In this document: positions 24,893 to 36,130 of the stretch, piece after piece
Position numbering within the stretch: position 1 is the stretch's first letter
Layout: every line of letters starts with the position of its first letter
Assembly (NCBI GenBank): GCA_049325275.1
Contig: JBMOLU010000001.1
Span: 372,001 to 436,000, forward strand
Source: CAIQJJ01 sp049325275
Lineage (GTDB): Bacteria > Chloroflexota > Anaerolineae > Anaerolineales > UBA4823
DNA: 64,000 nucleotides
Direction of reading: 5' to 3'
The notes under the pieces: generated by a model
The model's input: the letters and a program-made list of their open reading frames with translations, nothing else
Told to the model about the DNA's origin: nothing
The model's database searches: none
Translations under genes and position numbers: made by a program

Positions 24893-25496
24893 CGATACCG
24901 AGGGCTTGCGGAGAAACCGCAAGCCCTTCGAAATTGGCAAAACTCAAGTCGCGAAACGTGAAACCCATCGCTTGGCGAGCATTTTGGAAGAGCACCATAT
25001 AACTGTCGTTGATACGCTTCTCCCAATCCAGCGCCAACTGCCTGGCAGCGGCCCGGATATCGGCCGGCGTCGGGCCTTCGATTTCGGCAAAGCAGCCGTA
25101 AGGCATCTCGTCCAGGGTGACGTGCACAGTTCCCAAATCGTACACGGCGCGGTATTTTTCGTACATGACAACCACGACATAACCCAGCGCCTCCAGCAGG
25201 GCCTGAGCGGTGGCAAAATCGCTCACCGTGAACTCCAGTTCCTGGCGCAAGCGGACGCCATCTTGCAGCACACCCGGGCCTTTGTAGGTAACCCGGGCTT
25301 GCGTGTCCTGGCGTAAGCGCAACACCTGACAGGCGTTGGTCAGTCCGTTTTCGGGCGTATCGAAGCGCAGGTTGATTTCGTGGACGCGAGGCTGCACGAG
25401 ACGCGCCCCAAGGGAAACCAAACGGGCTTCCAGGGCCTTGAGGCCCGGCAAGAAAAACTTCACTTCGAGTTCTTGGTTTGCAACCGGCTTCGCCAT
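24882..25496 (-). CDS. CYTH-domain protein (class IV adenylate cyclase / tripolyphosphatase-like)
   Basis: The protein has 204 residues. The N-terminal signature LEVKF (Glu-x-Glu-x-Lys in ELEVKFF) is the CYTH motif that binds triphosphate. Further charged strands, such as NLRFDTPE, VLRLRQD, VTYKGPG and RQELEF, line the tunnel fold. The family includes thiamine triphosphatase, inorganic tripolyphosphatase and CyaB. The substrate here cannot be told from sequence. Its ATG overlaps the biotin carrier stop by 1 nt, so it is the last gene of the carboxylase operon. Confidence 0.88.
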   Translation of the reverse strand: MAKPVANQELEVKFFLPGLKALEARLVSLGARLVQPRVHEINLRFDTPENGLTNACQVLRLRQDTQARVTYKGPGVLQDGVRLRQELEFTVSDFATAQALLEALGYVVVVMYEKYRAVYDLGTVHVTLDEMPYGCFAEIEGPTPADIRAAARQLALDWEKRINDSYMVLFQNARQAMGFTFRDLSFANFEGLAVSPQALGIEKP

Positions 25497-25993
25497 CAGA
25501 CGACACTCAACATAGTTTGCTTCTTTTCCACGCGATCGCCCGCGGCAACTTTGAGGCGGGCAACCACCCCGGCGCGTGGAGACTTCAGTTCGTTCTGCAT
25601 CTTCATCGATTCGAGCACCAGCAGCACGTCGCCCTTTTCGACAGACTGGCCTTCGCCGACCGGGATGCTGACGACGAGACCCGGCATCGGCGCCCGCAGG
25701 GAAAATTCCACGCCTTCGGCGGTCACAATAGATGCCTGGCCCCGCAGGCGTTTTTCGCGTTCATCCTCGACCAACGTAGCGTACAAAACGCCGTGCATGG
25801 TGACCTGCCAGTTGCCTTCGTCCTGATAGACCATGCCCTCATAGGAACGGCCATCCAGCAGCAGCGAGTAAACCGGCTGATCGCCGACCTGTGTAAATTT
25901 CATTTTATAGACGACACCATCCAAAGAAACATGCTGGTCGTCCAGCAAATCGACGGTATAGGTGCGATCGTTGATGGTAGCAAGATACTTCAT
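25496..25993 (-). CDS. Biotin carboxyl carrier protein of acyl-CoA carboxylase
   Basis: The protein has 165 residues. The C-terminal biotinyl domain (about 90-165) carries the biotin-accepting Lys in ESMKMQNEL. The N-terminal part is beta-rich and resembles the BT-like linker of 3-methylcrotonyl/propionyl-CoA carboxylase alpha chains. It thus looks like the C-terminal half of an alpha chain encoded separately. ATG 25993 follows GAGGAG closely. It lies between the biotin carboxylase and CYTH genes on one transcript. Confidence 0.9.
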   Translation of the reverse strand: MKYLATINDRTYTVDLLDDQHVSLDGVVYKMKFTQVGDQPVYSLLLDGRSYEGMVYQDEGNWQVTMHGVLYATLVEDEREKRLRGQASIVTAEGVEFSLRAPMPGLVVSIPVGEGQSVEKGDVLLVLESMKMQNELKSPRAGVVARLKVAAGDRVEKKQTMLSVV

Positions 25994-26010
25994 GGTCTCC
26001 TCACAAGGCG

Positions 26011-27525
<1,515 letters not shown>

Positions 27526-27604
27526 GAGCAAATCCTGAGTGTGTCAAGCGCCAGGAGATTGGGACGAGCACCAACCACGCCCGGCACCGGATAGGCGGCA
27601 TCGG

Positions 27605-29155
27605 CTAGAGCGGAATGACGCCATGTTTCTTGGGCGGGTTGCTGTCGCGCTTGTTGGTAAGCATTTCGAGGGCATTGATCAGGCGCGGGCGCGTTTCGCT
27701 GGGTTCGATTACATCGTCGATATAGCCGCGCGAAGCGGCGACATAAGGATTGGCGAATTTGTCGATGTACTCATCGACCAGTTCTTTTTTGCGTTGTTCG
27801 GGGTCTTCGGCGGCTTTCAATTCCTTGCTGAAAACCTTCCCCACGGCGCCATCTGGGCCCATGACGGCAATTTCGGCCGTCGGCCAGGCAAGGTTGAGGT
27901 CGCCGCGAATGTGTTTGCTGCTCATGACGATATAAGCCCCCCCGTAGGCTTTGCGGGTGATCACGGTGAGTTTTGGAACGGTGGCCTCACAGTATGCGTA
28001 AAGCAGCTTGGCCCCGCAGCGGATGACACCGTTGTGCTCTTGATCGGTGCCGGGCAAATAACCGGGCGTGTCGACGAACGTCACGACGGGGATATTGAAC
28101 GCGTCACAAAAACGGATGAAACGCCCGGCCTTTTCGGACGACTTGATATCCAGCACACCCGCCAGCACGTCAGGCTGGTTGGCGACGATACCCACCGGGT
28201 GCCCACCCAGGCGAGCGAAGCCGATGACGATGTTTTGGGCGTAACCTTCCTGGATTTCGAGAAAGTCGGCGTTATCCACCACCATGCAGATCACATCTTT
28301 CATATCGTAGGGTTTGTTGGGATCGCCGGGTACGATTTCATCGAGTCTGGCTTCCATACGCAGCGGATCGTCTTCGGTGGGCCGGAAAGGGGCATCGTCC
28401 ATGTTATTGGCCGGCAAGAAGGAAAGCAGCTTGCGCGCCATGTAGAGCGCATCCGATTCGTTGTCGACGACGAAATGGCAAACGCCCGACTTCTCCGCAT
28501 GAATGGAAGCGCCACCCAGGCCCTCGAAATCCACATCTTCGTAAGTAGCCGCCTTGACGATTTCGGGGCCGGTGATGAACATGTAAGACGAGTTACGTAC
28601 CATGATCACGAAATCGGTCAGGGCGGGCGAATAAACGGCGCCCCCGGCGCACGGCCCCATCATCACGCTGATTTGCGGGATCACCCCGGAGGCAAGCGTG
28701 TTGCGCAAGAAGATGTTGCCGTAACCGGACAGTGAAACTACGCCTTCCTGAATGCGCGCCCCGCCTGAGTCGTCCAGGCCGATGATCGGGGCGCCATTGC
28801 GCATGGCCATGTCCATAATCTTCGAGATTTTTTCGGCATGCACTTCGCCCAGGCTGCCGCCGATGACGGTAAAGTCTTGCGCGAAGACATACACCAACTG
28901 GCCGTCGATGGTGCCCCAACCGGTCACGACGCTATCACCGAGGTATTTCTGCTGGTCGAGGCCGAAATCTGTGGTGCGGTGCGTGACAAAAGCATCGACT
29001 TCGCGAAAAGAGCCTTTATCCAGCAGCAGCTCGATACGCTCTCGGGCAGTCAGGCGGCCGCGTTTGTGTTGCGCTTCGATGCGTGCTTCGCCGCCACCAA
29101 GGCGGCTTTTCTCGCGCAGCTCGCGCAATTGTTGAATTTTCGGATGAATGGACAT
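27605..29155 (-). CDS. pccB: Acyl-CoA carboxyltransferase beta subunit (PccB/AccB-like)
   Basis: The protein has 516 residues with two crotonase-fold halves. It transfers carboxyl from biotin to acetyl- or propionyl-CoA. Oxyanion-hole glycines are in DSGGARIQEG, GPCAGGAVY, PGYLPGTDQE and KAYGGAYIVM. In actinobacterial enzymes the residue after GGAY helps set acyl length, with Asp favouring propionyl-CoA and Ile broader. Ile here suggests acetyl- or mixed-chain use. GGAG lies 6 nt upstream of ATG. First gene of the operon pccB-accC-bccp-CYTH. Confidence 0.95.
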   Translation of the reverse strand: MSIHPKIQQLRELREKSRLGGGEARIEAQHKRGRLTARERIELLLDKGSFREVDAFVTHRTTDFGLDQQKYLGDSVVTGWGTIDGQLVYVFAQDFTVIGGSLGEVHAEKISKIMDMAMRNGAPIIGLDDSGGARIQEGVVSLSGYGNIFLRNTLASGVIPQISVMMGPCAGGAVYSPALTDFVIMVRNSSYMFITGPEIVKAATYEDVDFEGLGGASIHAEKSGVCHFVVDNESDALYMARKLLSFLPANNMDDAPFRPTEDDPLRMEARLDEIVPGDPNKPYDMKDVICMVVDNADFLEIQEGYAQNIVIGFARLGGHPVGIVANQPDVLAGVLDIKSSEKAGRFIRFCDAFNIPVVTFVDTPGYLPGTDQEHNGVIRCGAKLLYAYCEATVPKLTVITRKAYGGAYIVMSSKHIRGDLNLAWPTAEIAVMGPDGAVGKVFSKELKAAEDPEQRKKELVDEYIDKFANPYVAASRGYIDDVIEPSETRPRLINALEMLTNKRDSNPPKKHGVIPL

Positions 29156-29217
29156 GCGAACTCCAAAAAGGATTTTGGTCTTTCACCCGTAGTGAAAGGG
29201 CCAGATTTTATCGTTGT

Positions 29218-29631
29218 CTACAAGGGCTTGCGTGTGGCAAAGAAAGTGAACGCCAACCAGAACAGTGACAACACCAGCGGGATCAACCAGCCACCTTGGA
29301 GGAAGGAATGCTGCAAGAAGATGCGGTCGATCCAGAGATACAAAACGTAAGCGAGATTAAAAAAGCGGGCCGACAGAGACGCCCAGGCTTTACAGCGCCA
29401 CAAGCCCCAACCGACCAGCAAACCGGCCACAGACCAAAACAATCCACTCAAGGCCAGGTAAAGCGGTGAAAGCTCCGTGTATGCAACCAGGAAAGGCCAC
29501 TGGCTGAGCGTCTCCACAAGGCGCCGCAGGTTCCAACCTGCAATAATTAACACTCCAACCGCCAGTGTGGTTACGAGAGGCGACCGGTGGATTTGGTGCG
29601 GGAGATGGGAAGCATCCGATGGCATATTCAT
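29218..29631 (-). CDS. Four-TM small membrane protein (hypothetical)
   Basis: A 137-residue protein with hydrophobic segments at about 22-42, 55-80, 88-102 and 112-132. ATG 29631 has a strong GGAGG 8 nt upstream. The family is not recognised. It is transcribed towards the carboxylase operon, 60 bp upstream, with a weak 7-bp hairpin (CTTTCAC/GTGAAAG near 29179-29197) between them. Confidence 0.6.
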   Translation of the reverse strand: MNMPSDASHLPHQIHRSPLVTTLAVGVLIIAGWNLRRLVETLSQWPFLVAYTELSPLYLALSGLFWSVAGLLVGWGLWRCKAWASLSARFFNLAYVLYLWIDRIFLQHSFLQGGWLIPLVLSLFWLAFTFFATRKPL

Positions 29632-30030
29632 TGAGATAACCTCCAAAACAAAGTGGGTCTTCCGGGTTTAGCGTGAAGAATTCCGCATTTGGGGGTTGTG
29701 TGCCCTGGCTGTCTTACTTGTGTGGCTGCTTCGCAGCACACAGGAAAAACCCGAAATCGGCAGGTGGTGTACAGTGCACAACACCAGTTAGACAGCCAGG
29801 GGATTGTGTGTGTGCGAGCACACACACAACCCCCAAATGCGGTTCCCTTTCCCGGCGAAGCCGGGAGAGCCACAAAGACAAAAACAGCGCATCGTGGTGG
29901 ATGGAACAGCCACGGCACGCTGTTTTCAAACGTTCATATTCTTTTACAAGCCCTGGCCCACATAAAGCGGAACGGCCTTCGCCACTGCGTGCGGTTCTGG
30001 CAGCCTGACAGAACGTTAGAGGGTAGGCCT
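29632..30030. other. Intergenic region filled by repeat copy C and structured sequence
   Basis: Almost 400 bp with no gene. Repeat copy C occupies 29655-29871. Directly after it, AAAACAGCG (29881-29889) pairs with CGCTGTTTT (29918-29926), with an extra CGTGG/CCACG step, ending the minus-strand transcript of neither gene clearly. Short ORFs here are side effects of the repeat. Confidence 0.55.
29655..29871 (+). repeat. Dispersed repeat element, copy C (largest, fold-back)
   Basis: The ends match copy B exactly (GGGTCTTCCGGGTTTAGCGT at left, CCCGGCGAAGCCGGGAGAGCC at right). Inside, GCATTTGGGGGTTGTGTG (about 29685-29702) is complementary to 29823-29840. CCCTGGCTGTCT (29703-29714) is complementary to AGACAGCCAGGG (about 29790-29801). 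Smaller hairpins lie between. The element could fold into one long stem with branches. Confidence 0.75.
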
Positions 30031-32610
30031 TTACGGCAAGAGCTTGATTTCCCTGACGTGAATGTGGACTTCTTCACCGCCATAGAGGGAGTAAAACTCG
30101 AGGTGCATTTTGGTAACGGCGTACGTCTCACCGAAGAGCAAAGTCAATTCCTGCGGATCGCCGACACCGAGATAGGTTTGCGTAAAGGTGAGCGGCGCGG
30201 CGCTACCATCCAACGTCAACGTGGCGGTAATCGTGGTATCCTGTGCGCCAAAATCGACAGAAATGCCCCCTACGCCGGTCGGCTGTTGAAAGTCGAGTTC
30301 GACGACCATGGGGTTGGCTTCCAGGCTGCGCATGAGGGTGTAGCGGTCGCCATCGAACATGTCCGGCGGGGAGCCCATGTCGTTCCAAGAGTAACGCACG
30401 GTAGCCGGTTGGCCGTTGACTTGCACCGCATCCTCCTTCAGTTGCATCCGTGCGGCCTTCTCCGCTGCAAAAATGGCATCTGCCTCAGGCGAGTAGCGCC
30501 AGCGGACAAAATAGAAACCAGGGCTGCCGTCCGGATAGTTGATGATTTTCTCAACCATCGGCAGGGCAAGCTTGGGGTTCGTTTGCGCCTGCACAAATTC
30601 TTCCGGCGTCATGATCAGCAGGAGCGAGGCGAGACGATCCTGTTTACGGAACAAGTAACCGTCGATATTTCCCATAAAAATGTGCGCCTGTTGTGCGGGG
30701 GTAAGCAGAAACTCAGCAAAGCGGTCGGTGCCGTTGGCCCATGTGGGTGAAAGCAAGATATCCACATTGGGGTTTTCATTGAGGAAACGGGGGATTTCCT
30801 GTTCGAAAAGCTGTACGGCGCCGTACTGCATTCCGTACAGGCCGTAGTTGCGGGACCACAGCGGCCCGCTTTTCAACGCATCCACCAACATCCACAAGCT
30901 GCCGAAGGCCAGTGCGTAAAACACGAGCCACTGAAGCGACCGGGCCACGTTGGGCTTCTGCGCTTGCGGCCATCTGCGCTGAACAAACTGCCACAGCCAC
31001 TCCCAACCGAGGGCGATCAACAGGCAGGCCGGAATAACGAACGTCAAGACACGCAGGACGCCGATATCCAATTGCGCAGCCCCCACCGGCGCGGCCAGGA
31101 TGGTAAGCAGTACGATGCGATGGGGCGCCGAACGAATCTTGCGCAGGCAAACGACCAGGCCGGCCAGGAAGAAGGGCAGGAAAACGGTCAAGATGTGCGG
31201 GTAAGCGCCCATGCGATGGCGTTCCAGGTCCTTGCCATTGCTGAGGAACCAGTATAACGGGCTGATGCCGTACAGGTACTTTTGTACCAAAAGCTTCAGT
31301 TTTTCGGTAAGCGAGATGTCGTAGAACCAATAAGAATCGACCGTGCGCAGGTGAAGGCCAATGGCGCCCGGGTTGCGCCATTCGAAACCCAGCAAGGGCA
31401 GCGCCAGAATCAGGCCGAGCGGGATCAGCCAGAGCAGCCAACGCCGCTGCTGCCAGTGATAGGGAAGGTCGGTCAAGAAAAGCAAAATTGCCGTCACGCC
31501 GAGAATGGCCTGCGCGTTGGAATAGGAGTAAAAGGCTGCCGCAGCGCAGACCGCCGCCGGAAAGATGGCACGTGGGCTTCCGGTGCGGTAGCGCAAGTAC
31601 AGCCACAAGAAAGCCGCATACAGGCTGGTGGCGATCACCGTCTCGAACGCCGTGCGGGAATGGAGGAACCATGTCGGCATCACCGCCAACAGCAGCACGC
31701 CGATCCACCAAAAACGGGCCTGAAAAATTTGTTTCAGGATCATGCTCACAGAAATCGCAGCCAGAATCGAGAAGATCGCCGACGTGGCACGCGTAACCAG
31801 TGCGGTTTTACCAAACAGGTTCATCGTGATGACGTGCAAGTACATGGGCAAGAGCGGCGCCCAGCGGTTACCGTCCACTTCCACGTAGACGGGAAACCAA
31901 ATATTGTTCACGCGATCGACAAAATGGTTGCGGGCCAGCCTTTCGGCAAACAAAGGCTGCATGGCTTCGTCAGAGAAAAAGTAAATGGGGTACTCCAGCA
32001 GCCCGACCGAATGCGTTATCAGGTAGACGATCAACGCCAGGGCAAAGAGCATCACGGCCAGATTCCAACGGTGGAAGAGCGGCAAAAGCCCGGTTTTTTC
32101 GAGCAGGGGGCGCGTCGCATTTTGTAAGCGCACAAAAAAAGGGTTTTGCGCCAGGGCGCTTCGCCACGGCGAAAATCCGGCGGCTCTGCCCGCCGCATAC
32201 GGCAACGTATCGATGGCGTGTGCGTTGACGATCACGGGATCTTCGGCCGATCCGTTTTCTGCGGCCAGGTCGATGTGCAAAATGGTGCCCGGTGGCAAGG
32301 TAACCGAAAACTCGACATGCATGGCGGCGCCCCCTTCGGCGGGCACACGCTCGACGTGGTACGAAACAACGGGTTTCTCCGGTTCGCCGGACGGCGTTAA
32401 CGCATTGCTTCCACTCGAAAGCGCCTCGGCGCCACGCAGCGGGAAGCCATCAACCGGCGCACCGTCTATGCCATCGTCTATCGCTTCCGGTTGGTGCAGC
32501 CAGTCCGCAACGAACTTGGGGCCGCGCCGGATGGCCAGGACCAGAAACTCCCATACGGTGGGTTCAGTCGGTTCAGTTGGATCAGGATCGAGGGAATGCT
32601 TATCGGTCAT
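30031..32610 (-). CDS. GT39-like (GT-C fold) membrane glycosyltransferase with C-terminal beta domain
   Basis: The protein has 859 residues. A cytosolic N-terminal region of about 180 residues has low complexity and a beta segment. Ten or more TM helices follow (about 185-590). The first long loop holds FFSDEAM, the Asp-Glu motif that in GT-C enzymes binds the lipid-linked sugar donor. The last 250 residues are extracytoplasmic and end in a beta-sandwich (SVDFGAQDTTITATLTLDG, LHLEFYSLYGG-like), probably carbohydrate binding. The substrate is unknown. It likely modifies cell-surface glycans or proteins. Confidence 0.75.
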   Translation of the reverse strand: MTDKHSLDPDPTEPTEPTVWEFLVLAIRRGPKFVADWLHQPEAIDDGIDGAPVDGFPLRGAEALSSGSNALTPSGEPEKPVVSYHVERVPAEGGAAMHVEFSVTLPPGTILHIDLAAENGSAEDPVIVNAHAIDTLPYAAGRAAGFSPWRSALAQNPFFVRLQNATRPLLEKTGLLPLFHRWNLAVMLFALALIVYLITHSVGLLEYPIYFFSDEAMQPLFAERLARNHFVDRVNNIWFPVYVEVDGNRWAPLLPMYLHVITMNLFGKTALVTRATSAIFSILAAISVSMILKQIFQARFWWIGVLLLAVMPTWFLHSRTAFETVIATSLYAAFLWLYLRYRTGSPRAIFPAAVCAAAAFYSYSNAQAILGVTAILLFLTDLPYHWQQRRWLLWLIPLGLILALPLLGFEWRNPGAIGLHLRTVDSYWFYDISLTEKLKLLVQKYLYGISPLYWFLSNGKDLERHRMGAYPHILTVFLPFFLAGLVVCLRKIRSAPHRIVLLTILAAPVGAAQLDIGVLRVLTFVIPACLLIALGWEWLWQFVQRRWPQAQKPNVARSLQWLVFYALAFGSLWMLVDALKSGPLWSRNYGLYGMQYGAVQLFEQEIPRFLNENPNVDILLSPTWANGTDRFAEFLLTPAQQAHIFMGNIDGYLFRKQDRLASLLLIMTPEEFVQAQTNPKLALPMVEKIINYPDGSPGFYFVRWRYSPEADAIFAAEKAARMQLKEDAVQVNGQPATVRYSWNDMGSPPDMFDGDRYTLMRSLEANPMVVELDFQQPTGVGGISVDFGAQDTTITATLTLDGSAAPLTFTQTYLGVGDPQELTLLFGETYAVTKMHLEFYSLYGGEEVHIHVREIKLLP

Positions 32611-32654
32611 TTTGTATCGTTACTCCCGGTTTTGTGTAAGATGGCTTCTTATTG

Positions 32655-33462
32655 TTATGGAGCTTCGTACCACAAAAATAATACCTCTGAGCGATAGGAT
32701 TCGATAGAGACTTTGCCGCCGGGATAAAGTTTCCGGATGGTTTCCATCACGCCGATCAGCAACACAATCACCAGTGCCAGCACTACCCCAAATCGCCTGA
32801 ACCTGTTACCTAACTTGGCCGCCTCGAAACACCTTACCGCTTCCGACAAGCCATGCCCGAACAGAATTGCGGCAGCGGGAATGACGGCAACCATGCGTTG
32901 ACCCGCCGGCGATCCCTCGCTGAGACCGCCGATTAGACCAAACGCGCTCAACCATAGTATCAAGAGAAGCGTGCGTGTGTCGCGCAAACGTGCTACCAGG
33001 GCACTCACCCCCAGACAAAAGAAAATACTGGCGGGAAACCGCAAGAGCGGTTGGTGCAGTGTATAAATGCTGCCAAGGGGCAAATGAACATAGCCGAGAA
33101 AGCTGCGGCGAATTTGTCCTGCCAGGAGTTTCCATCCAGGCCCAGCCAAAACGTTCTTTTGCAGCATAACCCAACAAGCCATACCCCAACAGAAAAGTAC
33201 TGGCTGCCAAAACTAACAAGCGGATATCCCAAAACTGTTTTCCGAATGCTGCGCTTGCAACAAGCCACCGGTACAATCGCTTGACACACGGAGAAGAAGT
33301 AAATCGTTCCCAAAGGTAACGTAAGCGATCGGACAGCCTTGGCCCCACATTGCGCTTTCGAAAATAGCGATCGGCAATGGCCAGGAGCACAACATCCAAG
33401 ATCGCTGCCAAAGCAATGGTCACGAGGAACTGCCCTAACGACAATGATGGTGGTGTGGTCAT
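32655..33462 (-). pseudogene. Frameshifted, internally deleted GT39-like membrane protein
   Basis: The N-terminal frame (from 33462) reads FLVTIALAAILDVVLLAIADRYFRKRNV. This resembles the start of the next gene upstream (LIFSLERRFRQRNV), but good sequence ends after about 105 residues. A different frame from about 33182 carries the C-terminal TM region (LPLGSIYTLHQPLLRF, then VVLALVIVLLIGVMETIRKLYPGG). Relatives are about 850 residues; the central part is missing. It is a decayed paralogue. Confidence 0.6.
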
Positions 33463-33503
33463 TTTTTAAACCTGTATGCGAATCCGCACATGCCTGCATG
33501 CGG

Positions 33504-36023
33504 CTAACGGCATAAAACTTCCAGGTTACCCGCATGCCAGAGCTTCATGCGAGGCAGGCCGGCAAACGTTTTCAACTCACAAAACTGCTTCCCGCGCTGG
33601 GCCAGGTCGACTTGCAGCCCGTCGATCCAGGCATCTTCCAAACCAAGCCCAAAGAGCACAACGGTGTTGGGAGACTCGAGCGCCGGCAGCGCCTCAGGAG
33701 GAAGCGTTGCGCCTGTGGCGACATAGCGTTGAAGCTGGCCGGTCGAATCGGGCAGGTTGTAAACGTCGTGATAAATGCGCAGGCCATCGATGCCCCAGCT
33801 TTCGCCGGTGATCACCACGGTGGTCACGGGGTCGGAAAAGCGATCGGCCTGCTGCGCAATTTTCAAATAAAGCTGTTCGATAACCTGGTAACGGTCCGAA
33901 TACCGGGGACCAAGGCGGTAGGCCATATAGAAATTCGTCACCAACATGCCGGCCACAACCAACCAGAGGCCGGCGCCGGCCCACTTCGGCGGCCAATGCA
34001 CGGCCCGAAGTTGATCATAAAGCCATTCCAGGCCAAACGCTGCGAAGATGGCCAACCAGGGCAGGAGCAAAAACATGCGCGTGGTTGGCGGAAACTCGCG
34101 ATCGTGCGTGGCGCCTACGCTGAACGCCATCCACAAGTAGCCGAGCAGTAAAAACCAGGCAAAGCGGCTGCGCATGTGCTTGAGCAGCACGGGAAAGCCG
34201 ATCAACATGAGAAATGCGGCGAACGGATCGACGTAAGAGACGACCACGTAGTGAGATTCCGTCCCCAAGTACAGAAAGGAAATCAGAGCATAGATCAAAT
34301 TCCTGGTGAAATGCTTGATCAAAACTTCCGTGGCGTTCAACTGCTCGTTGTACAAAAACGTACCGGCGACCTTCGTTTGCCAGTACTCCTGCTGAACGAT
34401 TAGAGGAAACAACAAAAGCAAAAAGCTAAACCCAACCACCGCCCAACGCCACCCAGACGCCTTCGAGCGGGGCGGCACGTATAGGAACAAAAACAACAAC
34501 GAAAGCGGGATGACATACAAGGCCGCCGGGTAAACGTAAAAGCAAAAGCCCAAACCAAGCCCTACGGCGGCGAAATCGCCCAGGCGTTGTTCCCTGATGG
34601 CGCGTCCTGTGAGCCACAGCACCAGCGCCAGGGCGAACAGCGCCTGCAAATTGTTGTAACCGATTTTGCCAAAACTCATCAGATAGTGAGAACCGGCCAG
34701 AAACAAAGACGCCCAAAGCGCAACGCGTTGCGTGGTAAATCTCTTCAAAAACAGGTACAGGAAGCCGATGGCCAGCGCGCAAAGATAGTGATTGCTAAAA
34801 CACCAGGCAAAGTTACGCGGCTCGAAAAGGCGCATGAATACAGCCTGAATGAGCGATGAAAAATAAGGGTGGCTGCCATAAACCGCCTGGCCATCGAACA
34901 AGTGCTCGCCGATAAAGCCCACCTTATGGACATAGGCGATCTCGCGTGCGTACGTATAGAAACTGTAGTCATCCCCAATCACCGAAAACCACCACGCATT
35001 GACATCCCAGGCAAACAAGACCAAAGCCAGTGAAACGATCCAAAAGATGATGGGGACTTTCCGCCCGTAACGTACCAGATTGGCAAGAGACCCTACCGCC
35101 AGGGCGACAAACACCCATCGCTGCGCCAGGTAACCGGTATGCTGCGCATACAGGAATAAAACGATGCCGAGGTGGGCAAAAAGCATGGCAAAAACAAGCG
35201 AGGCATGTTCCCGGAAGCTGCGCCAAACCTGCATCGCGCGTGCAACGGGAATATCCCAGCACAGCCAGGCGGCCGCGTACAGGCCCATGGCGAACAACAT
35301 ATCCCATCCCGGTGTGTGATCTGCGAACAGGCTCAACCAAAGGATTCGTGCGAACAGGATCATCGCAAACCCGAACAGGAACAAGGCCAGGTACCGCTGT
35401 GCGACAGCAACTGCCGCATGGGCAGAAACCACCAGGCGGGTGGCATCTGCCAAAAGGGAATCTGTATCGACTACGGGCAGCCTTGTCTTCCGCTTGAGCA
35501 CAAGGAGAAGCGTGGCCAGGGCACACAGAATGCTGAGAAAGAAATAATTAGGTAAGTGGATGAGAGGATTGCTGCCAAGCCAGTCGGCATAGGGAACCTG
35601 GACGGGTTCCGCTTGCCAGCGGTCTTTAATCACCAACAACGGCGGGATGGCCGCCAGCACAACGATCAAAACCAGCGAACTGAACCCCGAAAACAAACGC
35701 GGTCTTTCCACAAAGGCAGCTTGAAACGCCGGGTGTCTGAGGGTCTCCGTGAGTCGCTCTTTCAGGCCTTTCTGCGGGCGCAGGCGAGAAAAAAGGCTTT
35801 TTTGTAAAGTGGATTGGATACTTTCCCACGAGGGTACGTCACCAGAGCCGGTTGAGAGTGCACAGTTGAACGCCCCCCACTGGAGCACGATCCAGGCCTT
35901 TAGCTCCTTAAGGACATTTCGCTGCCTGAAGCGCCTTTCCAAAGAAAAAATCAACCAGGCATCCACCACAATTGCCAGAAAGATGACACAGTACAACAGG
36001 CTGGTTGGGAACGATGGTTGCAT
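33504..36023 (-). CDS. Large multi-TM membrane protein, GT39/GT83-like glycosyltransferase
   Basis: The protein has 839 residues with TM helices throughout. FSVIGDDYSFYTYAREIA carries an Asp-Asp pair in the first large loop, where GT-C transferases have their catalytic acid. LMSFGKIGYNN and PPTTRMFLLLPWLAI are typical of dolichol-phosphate-mannose-type family members. The last 140 residues are extracytoplasmic. The longer frame to 36125 is made of repeat copy E sequence, so ATG 36023 is chosen. Confidence 0.7.
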   Translation of the reverse strand: MQPSFPTSLLYCVIFLAIVVDAWLIFSLERRFRQRNVLKELKAWIVLQWGAFNCALSTGSGDVPSWESIQSTLQKSLFSRLRPQKGLKERLTETLRHPAFQAAFVERPRLFSGFSSLVLIVVLAAIPPLLVIKDRWQAEPVQVPYADWLGSNPLIHLPNYFFLSILCALATLLLVLKRKTRLPVVDTDSLLADATRLVVSAHAAVAVAQRYLALFLFGFAMILFARILWLSLFADHTPGWDMLFAMGLYAAAWLCWDIPVARAMQVWRSFREHASLVFAMLFAHLGIVLFLYAQHTGYLAQRWVFVALAVGSLANLVRYGRKVPIIFWIVSLALVLFAWDVNAWWFSVIGDDYSFYTYAREIAYVHKVGFIGEHLFDGQAVYGSHPYFSSLIQAVFMRLFEPRNFAWCFSNHYLCALAIGFLYLFLKRFTTQRVALWASLFLAGSHYLMSFGKIGYNNLQALFALALVLWLTGRAIREQRLGDFAAVGLGLGFCFYVYPAALYVIPLSLLFLFLYVPPRSKASGWRWAVVGFSFLLLLFPLIVQQEYWQTKVAGTFLYNEQLNATEVLIKHFTRNLIYALISFLYLGTESHYVVVSYVDPFAAFLMLIGFPVLLKHMRSRFAWFLLLGYLWMAFSVGATHDREFPPTTRMFLLLPWLAIFAAFGLEWLYDQLRAVHWPPKWAGAGLWLVVAGMLVTNFYMAYRLGPRYSDRYQVIEQLYLKIAQQADRFSDPVTTVVITGESWGIDGLRIYHDVYNLPDSTGQLQRYVATGATLPPEALPALESPNTVVLFGLGLEDAWIDGLQVDLAQRGKQFCELKTFAGLPRMKLWHAGNLEVLCR

Positions 36024-36038
36024 GGCGAATTCAAAATC

Positions 36039-36130
36039 AGCTCTTCCGCTTTGGCGGGAAATGTCGCAGGTTTTGGAGGTGATTGGCTGCTTCGCGCCCA
36101 ATCGCCCCCAAAGCCTGGGTATCACCTCAG
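36039..36130 (+). repeat. Dispersed repeat element, copy E
   Basis: It begins AGCTCTTCCGCTTTGGCGGG, close to copy D (14084), followed by AAATGTCGCAG. A strong stem pairs TTTGGAGGTGATTGGC (about 36073-36088) with GCCCAATCGCCCCCAAA (about 36097-36113) around TGCTTCGC. The right boundary is uncertain. It lies in the 5' leader of the GT39-like gene. Confidence 0.55.

Noticed and set aside
27539..28735. 398-codon ORF opposite the carboxyltransferase
   Set aside because: It is antisense shadow without recognisable domains.
36024..36125. N-terminal extension of the GT39-like protein
   Set aside because: It translates repeat copy E.
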